NCBI RefSeq assembly: GCF_013002715.1
Contig: NZ_JABENB010000001.1
Location: 2,170,001 to 2,234,000, forward strand
Origin: Flexivirga aerilata
GTDB taxonomy: Bacteria > Actinomycetota > Actinomycetes > Actinomycetales > Dermatophilaceae
Length of the DNA: 64,000 nucleotides
Direction: 5' to 3'
Within the stretch, counting starts at the first letter, position 1. The number at the start of each line of letters is the position of its first letter. Shown here piece after piece: positions 63,683 to 64,000 of the stretch. The notes beneath the pieces were generated by a model. That model searched no databases. It had not been told where the DNA came from and worked only from the letters and a program-made list of their open reading frames with translations. The position numbers and the translations under genes were made by a program.

Positions 63683-64000
63683 ATGACGATTGCGGCGGTC
63701 GACCAGGAGCGTCTCGGGCTGGCCGGCACGCGCGATTTCACCAAACGGGGCGCGGGCGCGGCCCGGCGGGAGCGGCTCACGGCATACAACAAGGCGTGGT
63801 TGGGGCAGTTGTGGGCGAAGGCGACCGCACCGCTCGGCAACCGCACCGAGGGGGTCGCGCTCGCCGCGGTCGGCAGCCTCGCCCGGGGCGACGGCGGCCC
63901 GCTCTCGGACTACGACCTGGTGCTGGTGCACGACGGCCGCTCGCTCTCCGGGTCGGACGTCACCGAGCTGGCCGACCGCATCTGGTATCCGCTCTGGGAC
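63683..64000 (+). CDS. glnD: PII uridylyl/adenylyl-transferase, N-terminus only
   Basis: The first 106 codons of glnD; the rest lies beyond the window. The nucleotidyltransferase signature GSLARGDGGPLSDYDLVLV (about residues 66-84) is complete. GlnD modifies PII according to nitrogen status. The ATG at 63683 fits the usual start (MTIAAVDQERLGLAG). Context (amt-glnB upstream) supports the call. Confidence 0.9.
   Translation, partial: MTIAAVDQERLGLAGTRDFTKRGAGAARRERLTAYNKAWLGQLWAKATAPLGNRTEGVALAAVGSLARGDGGPLSDYDLVLVHDGRSLSGSDVTELADRIWYPLWD

Overview
The window is chromosomal DNA from a high-GC actinobacterium. By eye the host genes run near 70% GC, with many GTG starts and almost no A/T-ending codons. 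The gene content (a ftsZ-pgeF-yggS-sepF-yggT-divIVA division cluster, a lysine-rich TraR/DksA protein, lspA-rluD-dnaE, smc, ftsY and amt-glnB-glnD) fits Micrococcales, perhaps a Dermacoccaceae or Intrasporangiaceae relative; that placement is an inference from gene order and protein style, not from a search.

Layout. 0-2.3 kb: two divergent LuxR-type regulators (the first cut by the window edge) and a twin-arginine exported protein. 2.3-8.6 kb: a MauE-thioredoxin membrane protein facing the division cluster ftsZ to divIVA. 8.7-16.8 kb: a lysine-rich TraR/DksA protein, lspA, rluD, two tandem exported paralogues on the other strand, then dnaE. 16.8-22.1 kb: a sugar-type ABC importer (binding lipoprotein and two permeases, no ATPase) and oligopeptidase B. 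22.1-29.6 kb: a 36-bp repeat array, a minus-strand run (Usp, HIT, SRPBCC, DUF4031), PEP carboxylase, an ArsR-SRPBCC/SRPBCC divergent pair and YccF. 29.8-31.9 kb: an AT-richer island with a MazG-like pyrophosphohydrolase and a GIY-YIG/DUF2075 helicase broken by a frameshift, a plausible anti-phage module. 31.9-37.9 kb: MpaB-type oxygenase, TetR, SDR, PaaX-like regulator, PNPOx-like protein and an amino-acid permease. 38.0-40.2 kb: a lone DUF262/DUF1524 restriction-type protein. 40.3-49.2 kb: a 186-bp tandem duplication abutting glnA, then RDD, OsmC, DUF4191, lipA, flavin reductase, map, GNAT and an M1-like peptidase. 49.2-64 kb: smc, a 51-bp repeat array, a luciferase-like monooxygenase/FMN reductase pair, small genes, ftsY, a second MpaB-type protein, amt-glnB and the start of glnD.

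How parts fit. glnA (with a textbook GlnR box), amt, glnB and glnD form the nitrogen-assimilation circuit: uptake, GS/adenylylation target, PII sensor and its modifying enzyme. FtsZ, SepF and DivIVA serve septation and polar growth; SMC and FtsY serve chromosome and membrane-protein traffic.

The most unusual features are non-coding or accessory: a heptamer (GTATGNC/GNCATAC) far more frequent than composition predicts and nearly absent from the two islands; five 10-bp repeats in helical phase upstream of ftsZ; a mirror-symmetric 20-bp array at 11.3 kb; several in-phase tandem arrays (36, 51, 186 bp); and the MazG/GIY-YIG-DUF2075 pair.
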